A stretch of DNA of 64,000 nt from the NCBI RefSeq assembly GCF_033115175.1, contig NC_084850.1:2355024-2419023 (forward strand), given 5' to 3'. Each line of letters opens with the position of its first letter. Positions within the stretch are counted from its first letter, which is position 1. This stretch comes from Lepus europaeus. Lineage: Eukaryota; Chordata; Mammalia; Lagomorpha; Leporidae. The notes under the pieces are model-generated. The model saw only the letters and a list, made by a program, of their open reading frames with translations. It searched no databases and was not told the DNA's origin. Positions 22,376 to 33,535 of the stretch are shown piece after piece. A program made the translations under genes and the position numbers.

Positions 22376-22998
22376 AGATCTGTCAAATATGAATGTGTTC
22401 TGCAACTATAAGATGAAAGGTTCTGTAAATATCAATTAGGTTCATAGTGTAAATTAGCACTATTATTTCTTTGTTTATTTTCTGTCTAGTTGATCTGTCC
22501 ATTGATGAAAGAAGGTTGTTGAGGTCCACTATTATTATTGTATTAGAGTCTATGTCTCCCTTTAGATCCATTAGCATTTGTTTTAAATAACCAGGTGCCC
22601 TGGCATTGGGTGCATGTTCATTTATGATAGTCACACCTTCCTGTTGAATTAATCCCTTAATCATTACATAATTCTGTTCTTTGTCTTTTAAAACAGCTTT
22701 TATGCTAAAGTCTATTTTGTCTAATAATAGGATGGCTACCATAACCCACTGTTAGTGGGAATGTAAACTAGTACAGTCATTGTTGAAGACAGTATGGAGA
22801 TTCCTCAAATCTGAATATAGACCTACCATATGACCCAGCCATCCCAGTCCTGGGAATTTACTCAAGGGCAATGAAATCAGCATATCAAAGAGTGATATTT
22901 ACCTCCATGTTTATTGCAGCTCAATTCACAATAGCTAAGATATGGAATCAACATCAACCCAGATGTCCATCATCTGATGATTGGATAAAGAAATAGTG

Positions 22999-23052
<54 letters not shown>

Positions 23053-23450
23053 ATACATGTGTGTATATATATATATATATATGAATACTATTCAGCTATA
23101 AAAAAGAATGAAATCCTGTCTTTTGCAATAACCGGGATGCAACTGGAGACCATCATGCTCAGTGAAATAAGCCAACCCCCAAAAGACAATTACCCTGTGC
23201 TTTCCCTGATCTGTGGTAACTACTAGAGTACCAAAAATGTAATGTATGAGAATGAAATTGACATTTTGAGGTTTGATGATTGTTTACAGTCCTTGTGTCT
23301 ACTGTCTAGGAACAGTACTTTTTTTTTTCCTTCTTAGTATTTGATGAGCTCTTCAGTTAGTATAGGGTTAACCTTACGAATATAAAGTAAACTGAAAGCA
23401 GATCATTTAAAAAGTAAGAGAGAGAATAAGAGAGGAAGGAAGAAAAAAGT
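22376..23450 (+). mobile_element. Twin-primed L1: inverted endonuclease segment plus 3' end
   Basis: Positions 22383-22742 read on the minus strand as part of the L1 ORF2 endonuclease: NEHAPN, then a degenerate VDLNN where the family has GDFN, then DIYRTFHL. At about 22743 the strand switches to plus-strand ORF2 end (CCCACTGTTAGTGGGAATG, GACCCAGCCATCCCAGTCCT, TATTCAGCTATAAAAAAGAA) and continues into the 3' UTR. An inverted upstream part joined to a direct 3' part is the twin-priming signature. The GDFN-type catalytic motif is mutated and the middle of ORF2 is missing, so it is dead. A microsatellite lies at 22999-23082. Confidence 0.8.
22999..23082. repeat. (TA)n(TG)n(TA)n microsatellite in L1 ORF2
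   Basis: Long (TA)n, then (TG)n, then (TA)n replacing the GTATATATACACAATGG-type site of ORF2. Probably length-variable. Confidence 0.92.
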
Positions 23451-23452
23451 GG

Positions 23453-24134
23453 CATTCATCTAATGGAGTGATTAATTGATACATAAAACTTTATAAAGTC
23501 TTTAAAGGAATTATATCAGCATACACCCATAAACCAAAAGGTGTAGAGACAATATAAAATAAAATGAGATCTTTGGACTCCTTCTAACAGTCACTTTCTA
23601 TGGAAAAGTTTCAGAGGACACAACAAAAGGTAGAGATGACAGAGCCAAGAATCAGGAAAAACAAGTTCCCAGAGAGCAGGACTTGGTTCCAATTAAAAAA
23701 AAAAGAAAAACCTGGCAGCATGGGTCTACCTGGCTTTAGAATATCCATGGAAGGGCCGGTGCTATAGTGCAGCAGGTTAAAGCCCTGGCCTGTGGCGCTG
23801 GTATCCCACATGGGTGCCAATTCTAGTCCCGGCTGCTCCTCTTCCAGTCCAGCTCTCTGCTGTGGCCTGGGAAAGCAGTAGAAGATGGCCCAAGAACTTG
23901 TGCCCCTGCACCACATGGGAGACCAGGAAGAAGTACCTGGCTTCTGGCTTCGGATCAGTGCAGCTCCGGCCGTTGTGGCCATTTGGGGAGTGAACCAACA
24001 GAAGGAAGACCTTTCTCTCTGTCTCTACCTCTCTCTGTAACTCTTTCAAATAAATAAAATAAATTAAAAAAAAAGAATATCCATGGAACTATGAAACTTC
24101 TGTGCTTCCTCTCTTTCCTTTTTCTGAACAGGAG
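23453..24134 (+). repeat. Left arm of a 15-kb-spaced inverted duplication
   Basis: Apart from the SINE at 23753-24073, this is nearly identical to the reverse complement of 39312-39657. Shared strings include CCTTCTAACAGTCACTTT and AGGTAGAGATGACAGAGCC. The left end abuts the L1 3' UTR. Confidence 0.85.
23753..24073 (+). mobile_element. C-type SINE, older subfamily, with 15-bp duplication
   Basis: Full-length: GGGCCGGTGCTATAGTG, GATGGCCCAAGAACTTGTG, GGCCATTTGGGGAGTGAACC, tail CTTTCAAATAAATAAAAT. Target duplication AGAATATCCATGGAA at 23738-23752 and 24074-24088. The inverted copy near 39.37 kb lacks it. Confidence 0.94.
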
Positions 24135-24139
24135 GGAGA

Positions 24140-25418
24140 ATGTGGGGGAAGTATCGCTATGTTTCTAAATCTGTATATTTGAAATACATGAATTTTTTTT
24201 ACCTAAAATTAAAAAAAACTAATTAATTGATTTCAAAATGCTGCTGTGACCATGAGCATTGTTATACATGTATTTTGGGAAACAAAACTCTAACGTATAT
24301 GCCTGGGATAGCAATTTCTGGCTACATACATATTTCACAATTAGTAGGTACTGTCAAATCACTTTCCAAAGTGGTTATTTATACTTTTATATTTGTTCTG
24401 GCAATTTATAAAAATTCATTTTTCTTCATATACTTGGTGATATTTTCATTGAAGATTTTAATAGAAGCATCTTACTGTATGTATACATACAGAAGACCAC
24501 AAAGTATAATGTACAGATAATGTAAAGATACAATTTCCCAAAGTAAAAATAGTCATTTAACTATCACCCAAACCTAACTTGGAATATCATTAGGATCCCA
24601 GAAATATCTTTTGTGTTTTATCAGTTAGCAACTCACCGAGCAATATCCATTATTTATCAATAATCATTTCTATCATTATAAATTATTTATGCACACTTTT
24701 TATTTAAAAATCAACTTTAACTATGATTACAGAGAATGGGTAACTGATCACTTTGATTTGATTGGCACATATTTTGTACATTTGCTGAAATGTCACATTG
24801 TACCGCATATATGACATTATTGAGTGTTAATTTTTAAAATTTGCAAATATTTTAGGAGGTGAGAATGCTAAGTAACCTGATTTGATCATCATCTGCTGAA
24901 TACATGTGTCAAATTAACACACTGTAATTCATAAATATGCACAATGAAAATAATTAAATTTTAAAAAGAAACTATTAAGGACTATATCACATGCAATAAA
25001 ATCCACCCCTTTATGTGTTCAGAGTTTTGACAAATGTATAGCCTGTTAATCCACGACCATCATCAAAATACAGAACATTTTTATTACCCTGAGAAGTTTC
25101 CTCAAGTCCTTTTGTAATTAATCTGACCCCACTTTAGAACTAAGACAGGTACTTATCTGTTTTTTGCTATTACAGATTAGATTTCTGTTTCTAGAACCTC
25201 ATATATTTGAGTTTATATAAACAGAATTATACAGCATATATTATTTTTGTAAGGATATTTTTCTAAATTCAGATTTATATTTGCAAGATTCATCCCTGTT
25301 GGTGATTTAAAATTTGTTTTTCCATCCTTATTGCTGTATATTATTCCATCAATAATCCACCATTTTAAAATCCATTTATAAATGGTAGACATTTAAGGAT
25401 TTTCCAGTTTGAGAGTTG
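24140..25418 (-). mobile_element. Old L1 remnants, minus strand (part)
   Basis: Diverged minus-strand L1: TTAGTAGGTACTGTCAAATC followed by ACTTTCCAAAGTGG near 24342, and GACAAATGTATAGCCTGTTAAT near 25030. Positions 24500-24990 are less clear. No coding frame survives. Confidence 0.5.
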
Positions 25419-25755
25419 CTATGGTTTGAATACATCTTGCAAAACACTTGTGTTGGAAACTTGGTCCTCACTACAACTGTGTTGGAAGGTGGAGTCTAAC
25501 AGTAGGAAGTCTCTACCCTCATGAAAGGATTATTGGTGATTATATAAAAGGATTTGAGACTTTGAGTTGCATTTCTTTCTCTCTCTCCCTTCCTCTTGCC
25601 TTTCACAATGGGATGATGCAGCAAGAAGGCCCTTGTTAATTGCCAGCACCTTGATATTAGACTTTTGAGCTTCCAGAACTGTAAGAAATTTTTTTCAAAA
25701 ATTACTCAGTATCAGTTATTCTATTATGGAAAAACAAAATGTACTAAGAAAAAGC
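25419..25755 (+). mobile_element. MaLR-like solo LTR
   Basis: TATGGTTTGAATACATC, GTGTTGGAAGGTGGAGTC, GGGATGATGCAGCAAGAAGGC, CAGCACCTTGATATTAGACTT, CCAGAACTGTAAGAAAT and AAAATGTACTAAGAAA. Same family and order as 16407-17518, but uninterrupted. Confidence 0.8.
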
Positions 25756-26235
25756 TATTAAGAATACCACAAAAGTTCACAAGTATATCCACAAAAGTTA
25801 CTGGAATATATTATCATTACATCAAACATAGTGAACAATGCCCTATTGTTTTTCCAAGTAGTTACAGTAATTTACACTACCACCAGTTGTGTATATTGAG
25901 CATTCCTGTTAGTTTATATTTTTATCAATAACTCATTTAAAACAATTATATTAATGTTATCAGCTGTGGTGGGTATGTCGTAGTGTCGTACAGTGGTGTG
26001 AATCTGCATTTCTGTGTTTAACAGATAGACTGATCACTGTTTTATAATTTGTGTATTTGTGTATCTTTTATGAAGTTTCTGTTTAACTCTCTTGAACATT
26101 TTGATATTATGTTGTCATTTTATTATTATTTGAAGGAGTTAGTTATACATTTGAGACGGGAGCCTTTGGTTTATTCAGTGCGTTACAAATGTCTTCTACC
26201 ATAATGCGACTTGCCCTTTCATTGTTGTGATGTTT

Positions 26236-26590
26236 TGTTTTTTTTTTTGTTGTTGTTTTTTTTTTTTGTTTTGTTTTGACAGGCAGAGTGGACAGTAGAG
26301 GGAGACAGAGAGCAAGGTCTTCCTTTTTGCCGTTGGTTCACCCTCCAATGGCCGCCGCGGTAGGCGCACCGCGCTGTTCCGATGGCAGGAGCCAGGTGCT
26401 TCTCCTGTTCTCCCATGCAGGTGCAGGGCCCAAGAACTTGGGCCATCCTCCACTGCACTCCCTGGCCATAGCAGAGAGCTGGCCTGGAAGAGGGGCAACC
26501 GGGACAGGATCGGTGCCCCAACCGGGACTAGAACCCGGTGTGCTGGCGCCGCAAGGTGGAGGATTAGCCTGTTAAGCCACGGCGCCGGCT
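26236..26590 (-). mobile_element. CSINE1-like SINE
   Basis: Reversed and full-length. The tail at the left has T and GTT runs, then GACAGGCAGAGTGGACAGTA; GGCGCCGGCTG ends it at the right. The flanks TGTGATGTTTT (about 26225) and TGTAATGTTTT (26590) look like a target duplication with one mismatch. Confidence 0.9.
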
Positions 26591-26875
26591 GTAATGTTTT
26601 TTATATAATAACCAAAGTTCTTATTTTTAATGTATCATTCTTTTCATTTATTATTAGTGCTTTATGTTGAGTTTTGCTTAGTCATTACGTACCCTACAGC
26701 CACAAAAATATTCATGTCTATTACCTTCTAGAAGTTTTATTGATTTACTTTTCTTATTTAGATTTATGACCCTTATAGAATTGATTTTTGTGTGGATTGT
26801 GTGGTAAAGGTCAAATTCTGTTTTTTTTTTTTCCATATGGCTTTTTATTTGCCCCAGTACATTTATTGAATGAAG

Positions 26876-27200
26876 GGCCGGTGCTGTGACACAGTGTGTT
26901 AAGCTACCGTCCACAGTGCCAGAATCCGATATGGGTGCTGGTTCAGGTCTCAGCTGCTCCACTTCTGATCCAGCTCCCTGATAATGGCCTGGGAAAGTAG
27001 TGGAAGGTGTCCCAAGTCCTTGGACCCCTGTACTCATGTGGGAAACTTGGAAGAAGCTCCTGACTCCTGGCTTCAGCCCAGCCCAGCCCTGGTTGTGTGG
27101 CCATTTGGGGAGTGAACCAGTGGATGGAAGCTCTGTCTGCCTCTCCTTCTCTCTCTGTAGCTCTTCCTTTCAAATAAATACATAAATAATTTTAAATATA
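26876..27200 (+). mobile_element. C-type SINE, older subfamily
   Basis: Full-length with tail CTTTCAAATAAATACATAAA. Target duplication TTATTGAATGAAG at 26863-26875 and 27201-27213. Confidence 0.94.
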
Positions 27201-27360
27201 TTATTGAATGAAGCATCCATTCACCATTGTTCAGCAATGCTACCTTTGTCATAAAGCATATATTTATATAGATTTGTTTCTGGAATCTATCTTGGGCTCC
27301 ATTGGTTTATTTTACTTGAAACAACACCACACTGTCTTAATTATCAGAATATTATGATAA

Positions 27361-27582
27361 ATCTTGAGATGATATTTGCTTTAACAATGAATTTTTACAT
27401 GCTATGTCAAAAACATGATGAAAGAAAAATTGATGAACTGATTTGATTAAAATTAAAATATCTTTCTCTGTGAAATACACTGCTAAGAGAATGAAAATAC
27501 AAGCCATGGACTGTGAAAAATATTTTCTAAATACATATATGAAAGTGAACATGTATCCAATATATTAATTAGAAGATTTTTT
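27361..27582 (+). mobile_element. Possible L1 ORF2 fragment
   Basis: ATACAAGCCATGGACTGTGAAAAATATTT resembles plus-strand L1 ORF2 (the peptide region after the RT domain), in a sense opposite to its left neighbour. Weak. Confidence 0.4.
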
Positions 27583-27595
27583 AAAACTTAATTTA

Positions 27596-28948
27596 TTGGA
27601 ATCCACTGGCACATTTCTAACTCCACCATTTGGGAAGTCCGATTGAGCATGTCCCAAATTGTACATCTCCTCCCTCTCTTTTTCCACTTTTATATTTAAC
27701 AGGGATCACTTTTCAGTTAAAATTTAAACACCTAAGAATAATTGTGTGTTAATTACAGAGTTCAACCACTAGTACTAGAACAACAACAACAACAACAAAT
27801 ACTAAAAAGGATAAAGTATTACATTGTACATCTAGAGTCAGGACAAGAGCTGATCAGGTAGAACTTCCACTTTGACTATGACCCTATTGGAATAAGATCA
27901 AAGTCAGCGAACTCTAAAGGCTTCCATAGCCCTGACAACTCATGACTAGAGCCTAGGGAGATTACTGACGCCATGAACAGGAGTGTCAAATTGTTAAGTC
28001 AGCAACAGGAGTCACTGTGTACTTACATCCCATGTGGGATCTGTCCTTAATGTGTTGTCTAATGTGCAGTGATGCTATAACTAGTACTGAAACAGTATTT
28101 TTACACTTTGTGTTTCTGTGTGGGTACAAACTGATGAGATCTTTACTAATTATATACTGAATCGATCTTCTGTATATAAAGATAATTGGAAATGAAAAAA
28201 AAAAAAAAAAAACCCTGGTGTTAAATTGGAAATGGCAGGCCGGCGCCGCGGCTTACTAGGCTAATCCTCCGCCTTGTGGCGCCAGCACACCGGGTTCTAG
28301 TTCCGGTCAGGGCGCCGGATTCTGTCCCAGTTGCCCCTCTTCCAGACCAGCTCTCTGCTGTGGCCAGGGAGTGCAGTGGAGCATGGCCCAAGTGCTTGGG
28401 CCCTGCACCCCATGGGAGACCAGGAAAAGCACCTGGCACCTGCCATCGGATCAGCGCGGTGAGCCGGCCGCAGCGCGCCAACTGCGGCGGCCATTGGAGG
28501 GTGAACCAACGGCAAAGGAAGACCTTTCTCTCTGTCTCTCTCTCACACTGTCCACTCTGCCTGTCCAAAAAAAATATTGGAAATGGCATAGAAAATTAAT
28601 TAAAAAAATATTATGTAGGATCTCTGTCTTTAATGTGCTGTACACTGTTATTTAATGCTTTAACTAGTACTCCAACAGTATTTTTTTCACTTTGTGTTGC
28701 TATATGGGGGCAAACTGTTGAAATCTTTACCTAATATATACTAAACTGATCTTCTGTATATAAAGAGAATTGAAAATGAATCATGATGTGAATGGAAGGG
28801 GAGAGGGAGCGGGAAAGGGGAGGGTTGTGGGTGGGAGGGAAGTTATGGGAGGGGGAAGCCATTATTATCCATAAGGTGTACATTGGAAATTTATATTCAT
28901 TAAATAAAAGTTTAATAAATGAAAAAAATAAAAACAAAACAAAACAAA
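27596..28948 (+). mobile_element. Composite rearranged L1 3'-end element, copy 1
   Basis: Four parts in order: antisense L1 3' UTR with an (AAC)n run (27596-27859); sense L1 3' UTR from GAACTTCCACTTTGAC (27861) to GATAATTGGAAATG, followed by an A-run; a spacer CCTGGTGTTAAATTGG...ATTAATT; then a second sense L1 3' end to TTCATTAAATAAAAG (about 28911). The same order is present at 53217-54530. The flanks AAAACTTAATTTA (27583-27595) and AAAACTTTATTTA (28949-28961) match at 12 of 13 bases, so the composite seems to have inserted as one unit. It carries a SINE at 28238-28575. Confidence 0.75.
28238..28575 (+). mobile_element. CSINE1-like SINE with empty site in a paralogue
   Basis: Starts GGCCGGCGCCGCGGCTTAC and ends CTGCCTGTCCAAAAAAAAT. 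Target duplication ATTGGAAATGGCA at 28225-28237 and 28576-28588. The same 13 bases occur once, uninterrupted, at 54176-54188. Confidence 0.95.
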
Positions 28949-29139
28949 AAAACTTTATTTAAAGTATACAAGTTTCATGTATTTCATATGTACGGATTCA
29001 GGAACATAGTGATACTTCCCATCCTACCCTCTCTCCAGCCCATGCTTCCACCAGTCTTCCTTCTCCCTTTCCTATTCCCAGTCTCAATTTTTACAAAAAT
29101 CTGTTTTCAGTTTACTTTATACTCATAAGATTAACCTTA
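28949..29139 (-). mobile_element. L1 3' end
   Basis: Minus-strand L1 tail: CTTTATTTAAAGTATACAAG, TTTCATATGTACGGATTCAGG, CCTACCCTCTCTCCAGCCC, GATTAACCTTACACTAAGTA. Related to 63670-64000. The composite element inserted into its polyA tract. Confidence 0.75.
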
Positions 29140-29361
29140 CACTAAGTAAAGAGCTTAATGAAAGAAGAAGACTTAAAACTTAGATATAAGGTAACATACA
29201 TCCCAAACAAAAATAGAAAAAGATCTTAACAAAGATCTCACCGAAATAAGGTATACAGATATGAATCAAGCATACAAGATGTTCAAAATCATTTGTCATT
29301 AGAGAACAACAAACCACAATAACAACATGGTACCTCTACATATCTATTAAAATGGTTAGAC

Positions 29362-29672
29362 TTTTTTTTTAAAGAATATTTATTTATTTCAAAGTCAGAA
29401 TTACAGAGAGATATCTTCCATCCACTGGTTCACTCCCCAAATGAGCTCTATGACCAGAGCTAAGCTGGGTTGAATCCAGGAGCCAGGAGCATCAGCTGGG
29501 CCTCCCACAAGGGTGCAGGGGCCCAAGGACTTGGGCCATCTTCCACTGCTTTCCCAGATGCATTAGCAGGGAACTGGATTGGAAGCGGAGCAGCTGGGAC
29601 TCGAACCATTGCCCATATGGGATGCCAGTGCTGCAGATGGCAGCTTAACCCGATACTCCACAATGCCAGCTC
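29362..29672 (-). mobile_element. C-type SINE, older subfamily
   Basis: Reversed: AATATTTATTTATTTCAAAG tail, CCACTGGTTCACTCCCCAAA, GGGCCCAAGGACTTGGGCC, ending CCACAATGCCAGCTC. Flanked by ATGGTTAGA and TTGGTTAGA. Confidence 0.9.
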
Positions 29673-29697
29673 TGATTGGTTAGAATTTAAGGTTGTC

Positions 29698-29985
29698 ATT
29701 TGACATAATAGTTAAGACACCACATAAGATGCCCACATCCAGTTCTAAAGTCTTAATTCCAGCTCTCAATTCCAGCTTCCTACCAACGTAGAACCTGGGA
29801 GGTAGCAGGTGATTGCTCATGTGATTGGGTCCCTGCCAGTCACTGGGGAAGTCTGTATTACATTGCCTACTTCTGGATCTGGTCCGGGTCCAGGTCCAAT
29901 CATTATGGGCATTTGAGAAGTTAACCTGCAAATACAGGCCTTCTCACTCCGTCTGCCACTTTTGAATAGATTTTTCAAAAATGGT
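29698..29985 (+). mobile_element. Old C-type SINE
   Basis: Diverged sense copy: GTTAAGACACCACATAAGATG, CTGGGAGGTAGCAGGTGATTG, GGGTCCCTGCCAGTCACTGG, and a short tail GCCACTTTTGAATAGA. Confidence 0.7.
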
Positions 29986-30117
29986 TATAAATTTTAAAAA
30001 TTACTAAATACTGACAAATTGCAGAATTACAAGAATTTTCACTCATTACTTATGAGAATGTAAAAAGGCACAGTTTCTTTGGAAGACAGTTTGCAGTTTT
30101 TTTAAAATGCTAACACA

Positions 30118-30465
30118 AGGGCAGGTTTTGTTACATAGTAATCGAGACACCATGTGGATTGTCTATACTCCATATCAGAGTGCCTGGGTTTAAGTCCAGG
30201 CTCAACTCCTAATTCCAGATTCCTGCTAATGCATACATTGGAGAACAGTAGGTGATGGATCAAGTACTTGGGTCCTTGTCACCCACGTGGGAGACCCAGA
30301 TTGAGTTTATGGCTCCTGGCTGTAGTCTGGCTCAGCACCAGCCATTGCAGACATTTGGGGAATGAACTTACAGTGAAAGATCTCCATCACTGTCTTTCTC
30401 TCTCTCTCTGTATCTCCTCTTCCTTCTTTTCTCTCACTCTTTCAAATAAATAAGGTAAATAAACA
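30118..30465 (+). mobile_element. Old C-type SINE
   Basis: Sense copy: GTTACATAGTAATCGAGAC, GTCACCCACGTGGGAGACCC, CATTTGGGGAATGAACT, tail CTTTCAAATAAATAAGG. Confidence 0.85.
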
Positions 30466-30703
30466 ACAAATTCAAAAATTAACATAGCCTTAAAAAGCAA
30501 TATATATGATTCAGCAATCATGCTGCAGAGTATTTACACAATTTATTTGAAAACTTAAGTTCACACAAAAATAATGTATGTAGCAGCTTTATTCATAATA
30601 AGCAGAAGCAGGAAACAACTAATATTCCTCTCAGTGGTGGATGGATGAATAAATTGTAGTGCATCCTTACACTAGAATTTATTTAACTGTAAAAAGAAAT
30701 CAG

Positions 30704-30947
30704 GGCTGGTGCTGTGGCATAGCGGGTAAAGCCACCACCTGCAGTGCTGGCATCCCATATGGGCACTGGTTCAAATCCTGGGTGCTGCACTTCCCATCCA
30801 GTTCTTTGTTATAGCCTGGGAAAGCAGTAGAAGATGGCCCAAGTCCTTGGGGCTCTGTACCCATGTGGGAGACCCAGAGCTCCTGGCTTCACATTGGCAC
30901 AGCTCTGGCCGTTGCGGCCAATTGGGGAATTAATCAGCAAATGGAAG

Positions 30948-30985
<38 letters not shown>

Positions 30986-31035
30986 CTGCCCCTCTGTAAC
31001 ACTGCCTTTCAGATAAATAAATAATTTTAAAAAGA
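30704..31035 (+). mobile_element. C-type SINE with (CT)n
   Basis: Sense copy: AGGGCTGGTGCTGTGGCATAG, GATGGCCCAAGTCCTTGGGG, a (CT)n at about 30951-30980, tail CTTTCAGATAAATAAAT. Confidence 0.9.
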
Positions 31036-32171
31036 GATAATAGTTATAAAGTGATGAAAAGACCTGTGTGTACCTTGACTATATATTACTAAGTGAAAGA
31101 ATCAAATATGAAAAGGCGAAAAATGTATGATCCACAGTATATGAATTTTGGAAAATGCAAAATTATAGAGAAAGTGAAAAAACAGTGGTTGCTAGGTGTT
31201 TAGAGGATGGAAGGAGGATTAAAAAGTTGGAGCACAAGGGATTTTTAGGGTGGTTAAAAGTATTGCATATGGGACTTTAGTGGCAGATACATAATATTAT
31301 GTATTTGTAAAAGCCCATGGAAATTTCCAATGCAAAGAGTAAATCTCATTACAGGTACATTAAAAAATAATTAGGATGATGTGAAGAAGGATACTGTGAC
31401 AATACAATCTGGCTGTATTATAAGTATATGATGCAATCTTAGTGAAGGAGTTGAGGGAAAAGCTGGTGACCAAAGTAACTTTGGAAATGTAAGATTAAGG
31501 CAAAATGAACTGCACATAAGCATGTTTCTATTTGAAAACATGGTTTTCCCTGGGGAGCACAGATTAGCCATTCTTGTATGCTGAAGTCGAACAATTAAGT
31601 AAATATATGGCAGTTGGGAAAACCTGATTTTTCACTTATTAAGTGTTAGATTTTAGATAAGCAAGAGGAGACAATGATTTAGAGAGCAATGAATTACAGT
31701 TGGAGACATTAGTTTAACCTCATGTTCTGTATCATATAAATATAGATTGTTTAATATATTAAACATACACACAAAAGCACATATTGGTATACACACATTA
31801 TCTTCTCATTCTGTCAGCTGAGAAAGCCTAGAAGTAATATATTTCCAGTAGTAAAGAGAACTCATATCTGTTGACTTAGAGTTCTACAACAATTCTACAA
31901 TAAACGAAACAACAGTCTTTGGAGAAATGATTCTAGAACTGAGACAAGAAATATACACAATGAGCCAGAGCATCTTCTAGTACCAAAAAGCAATAAAGTG
32001 TCACGAAAGAAATCTTCATTGATGTGTGTATGTCAAAGGGACCAAAGATTCAACTGCAAGAGCTCCCAGTGCCCAAAGCTACAGCAATAAAACAGATTAT
32101 TAGTATTGGATTGCAACCCAAATTATAAAATAAATTTTTATAAGGCCATGTTGACATAAATATGATGAATG

Positions 32172-32205
32172 ATGGAAGGAAGGAAGGAAGGAAGGAAGAA
32201 AGAAA
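32172..32205. repeat. (GGAA)n microsatellite
   Basis: About six GGAA units followed by GAAA units, inside the old L1 3' UTR. Confidence 0.85.
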
Positions 32206-32309
32206 GACAGACACCTCCTACAGAAGAATTAAAAAGGCCTAAGGCCTAAGGACAGGAACATAAATTCCCATTCCTTAGGTGTGGAATAGAAGCTATTATG
32301 TAGGGGATG

Positions 32310-32535
32310 GGGATGTTAAGCTATTGCTTGCAACGATCACATCACTCATTAGATTCCTAGTTCAAATTCCGGCTGCTCCACTTGTAATCTAGCATGGGAA
32401 AGCAGCAGAAGAAGGCCCTTGTACTTGGGACCCTGCCACCCACATGAAGACCCAAAGCTGCAAACATTTGGGGAGTGGCTGGAAGATTCTCCTCCCTCCT
32501 TCCATCCTTCCCTCTCTGCCTTTCAAATAGGTAAG
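32310..32535 (+). mobile_element. C-type SINE, internally shortened
   Basis: Sense copy beginning near AAGCTATTGCTTGCAACG. It keeps CTGCCACCCACATGAAGACCC and a CTTTCAAAT end but lacks the middle block, so it is shorter than neighbours. Confidence 0.8.
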
Positions 32536-32569
32536 TATATACAGCTTTTTCAAAAAGAAGCCACTGTGG

Positions 32570-32893
32570 TGCCGGCTCTGTGACACAGTGGGTAAAGCTA
32601 CTGCCTGCAATGCCGGCAATCCCATATGGGCGCTGATTCAAGACCCGGCTGCTCCACTTTCTATCCAGCTCTCTGCTATGGCCTGGGAAAGTAGTATAAG
32701 ATGGCCCAAGTCCTTGGCCCTTGCACCCACATGGGAAGACCCGGAGGAAGCTCCTGGCTTCAGATTGGAGCAACTTTGGCCGTTGCAGCCAATTGGGGAG
32801 TGAACGAGTAGATGGAAGACCTTGCTCTCTCTCTGCCTCTCCTTCTCTCTGTGTGTAACTCTGACTTTCAAATAAATAAATAAATCTTAAAAA
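32570..32893 (+). mobile_element. C-type SINE, older subfamily
   Basis: Full-length: GTGCCGGCTCTGTGACACAG, GATGGCCCAAGTCCTTGGCC, tail CTTTCAAATAAATAAATAAA. The flanks AAGAAGCCACTGTG and AAGAAGTCACTGTG form a target duplication with one mismatch. Confidence 0.93.
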
Positions 32894-33535
32894 AAAGAAG
32901 TCACTGTGCATAGTGATTTCTTTTCAAAGAATACAGTATAGACATGGGAGAAACAATAACTTTGTTGTAGAGAAACCTGACAACTACTCAACCAGATGAT
33001 CAAATTCAATATGAGTAGTGGTAAGTCATACTGATATGGTGTATCCCTGCAATATCAGCAATGGTGAGTTATGTTGATGAGATGACACTTTACCTCTATG
33101 ATCTTCTGCCCAAAACACACAATCCCCATCTAACTGAAAAAAAAATCCAATGAATACCAATATATGGACATTTTATGAAGTACCTAACTAATGGTCCTCA
33201 AAATTGTGAAGTTCACCAAAAACAATGAATGTCTGAGAAACTGTCACAACCAAGAGTAACTTTAAAAAATGTGACATTGAATATACTGTAGCATCCTGAA
33301 TGGGATAACAAAATAAGAAAACAATAAGGACATTAGATGAAAAGCAAGGAAATCTGGATAAAATATGAGCTTGAATTAATATTGTATTAATATTGGTTAA
33401 TTAATTATAGCAAATGTATCATGCTTAAGTAAGATAGAATTAAGAGAAACTTAGTTATATGAGAACTCTACAGTATATTCTCAATTTTTCTGTAAATCTA
33501 AAACTAAGGCCTATTTACCAAAAACAGAGCCAAAC

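Larger units (their letters stand above)
25756..27360 (-). mobile_element. Old L1 remnants, minus strand, with two SINE insertions
   Basis: Old L1 in reverse at 25756-26225, 26591-26862 (CTTATAGAATTGATTTTTGTG) and 27214-27360 (TGGGCTCCATTGGTTTATTT). Two SINEs split it, and the sequence on either side of each reads as one element. Confidence 0.6.
29140..33535 (+). mobile_element. Old L1, ORF2 end and long 3' UTR, hit by six SINEs
   Basis: Diverged plus-strand L1. ORF2-like pieces lie at 29190-29361, 30003-30117, 30470-30703 and 31036-31370. The 3' UTR at 31695-31985 matches 5485-5760 and resumes at 32930-33535, with CTGAGAAACTGTCACAACC and a terminal CAATTTTTCTGTAAATCTAAAA as in old mammalian L1 3' ends. 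No open ORF2 remains. Confidence 0.65.

Noticed and set aside
22981-23226. Frame encoding a Tyr-Ile repeat
   Set aside because: It is the (TA)n microsatellite inside a dead L1 ORF2.
32357-32911. 184-residue open frame on the minus strand
   Set aside because: It runs through two C-type SINEs in reverse; SINE consensus gives such frames at many sites (also 4189-4719).
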